Shown here: positions 32,149 through 32,178 of the stretch, one piece after another
Layout: each line of letters opens with the position of its first letter
Numbering within the stretch: position 1 is the first letter of the stretch
Source of the DNA: an uncultured Erysipelotrichaceae bacterium
Lineage (GTDB): Bacteria; Bacillota_I; Bacilli_A; Erysipelotrichales; Erysipelotrichaceae
Reading direction: 5' to 3'
Length of the DNA stretch: 32,178 nt
Assembly: GCA_902793635.1 (NCBI GenBank)
Contig: CADBEA010000026.1
Coordinates: forward strand, 1 to 32,178
Program-made: the position numbers and the translations under genes
The notes under the pieces: model-generated
The model's database searches: none
Seen by the model: the letters and a program-made list of their open reading frames with translations, nothing else
Told to the model about the DNA's origin: nothing

Positions 32149-32178
32149 ATCTGCCGAAATAGGCATTATCAGATCCGG

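Noticed and set aside
32068-32178. T-box riboswitch at the right edge
   Set aside because: No T-box core sequence or specifier-loop architecture is visible before the window ends.

Overview
The window suggests a low-to-mid GC Bacillota bacterium, most likely from the Erysipelotrichia/Erysipelotrichaceae. This rests on strong AGGAGG-type ribosome binding sites, sigma-A-like promoters, AddAB instead of RecBCD, a SepF division protein, a ProXp-type editing protein and lipoprotein substrate-binding proteins. The taxon is an inference from gene content and style, because no rRNA or other marker lies in the window. Genes are tightly packed; the largest non-coding gaps are 240 bp (5838-6077), 207 bp (18279-18485) and 197 bp (16399-16595), and all three carry regulatory structure.

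Layout. (1) 125-5837, plus strand: a housekeeping run of a conserved helical protein, a patatin-like lipase, a NUDIX hydrolase, a TIGR01212 radical SAM protein, a ProXp-type aminoacyl-tRNA editing protein, a ferredoxin-domain aldo/keto reductase and LarC, closed by an intrinsic terminator. (2) 5988-14992, plus: peptide-uptake operon 1. It has a near-consensus promoter, a lipoprotein OppA, a strong intercistronic hairpin, OppB, C, D and F, a small membrane protein, an M3 oligoendopeptidase and a metal-dependent amidohydrolase. Import followed by intracellular hydrolysis is the natural reading. (3) 15053-16453: a GNAT acetyltransferase and an alpha/beta esterase with their own terminator. (4) 16534-23758: peptide-uptake operon 2. 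It is driven by a promoter with perfect -35 and -10 hexamers and encodes OppA2, then a highly structured 207-bp intergenic leader, OppB2, OppC2, a third unusual ABC ATPase, OppD2, OppF2 and a divergent guanylate kinase. (5) 23792-29724, minus: addA and addB for double-strand break repair, convergent with operon 2. (6) 29802-32067, plus: a striking Gln-rich low-complexity protein translationally coupled to a PC4/YdbC-like ssDNA-binding protein, then sepF and an unrecognised gene, ending in a hairpin-rich edge.

The most unusual items are the Gln-rich protein, which has five regularly built hydrophobic 'sticker' motifs next to an ssDNA-binding protein and divergent addAB; the nested inverted repeats between oppA2 and oppB2; the extra ABC ATPase with a degenerate signature motif; and the guanylate kinase with an altered P-loop. 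No rRNA, tRNA, CRISPR, insertion sequence or phage gene was seen.
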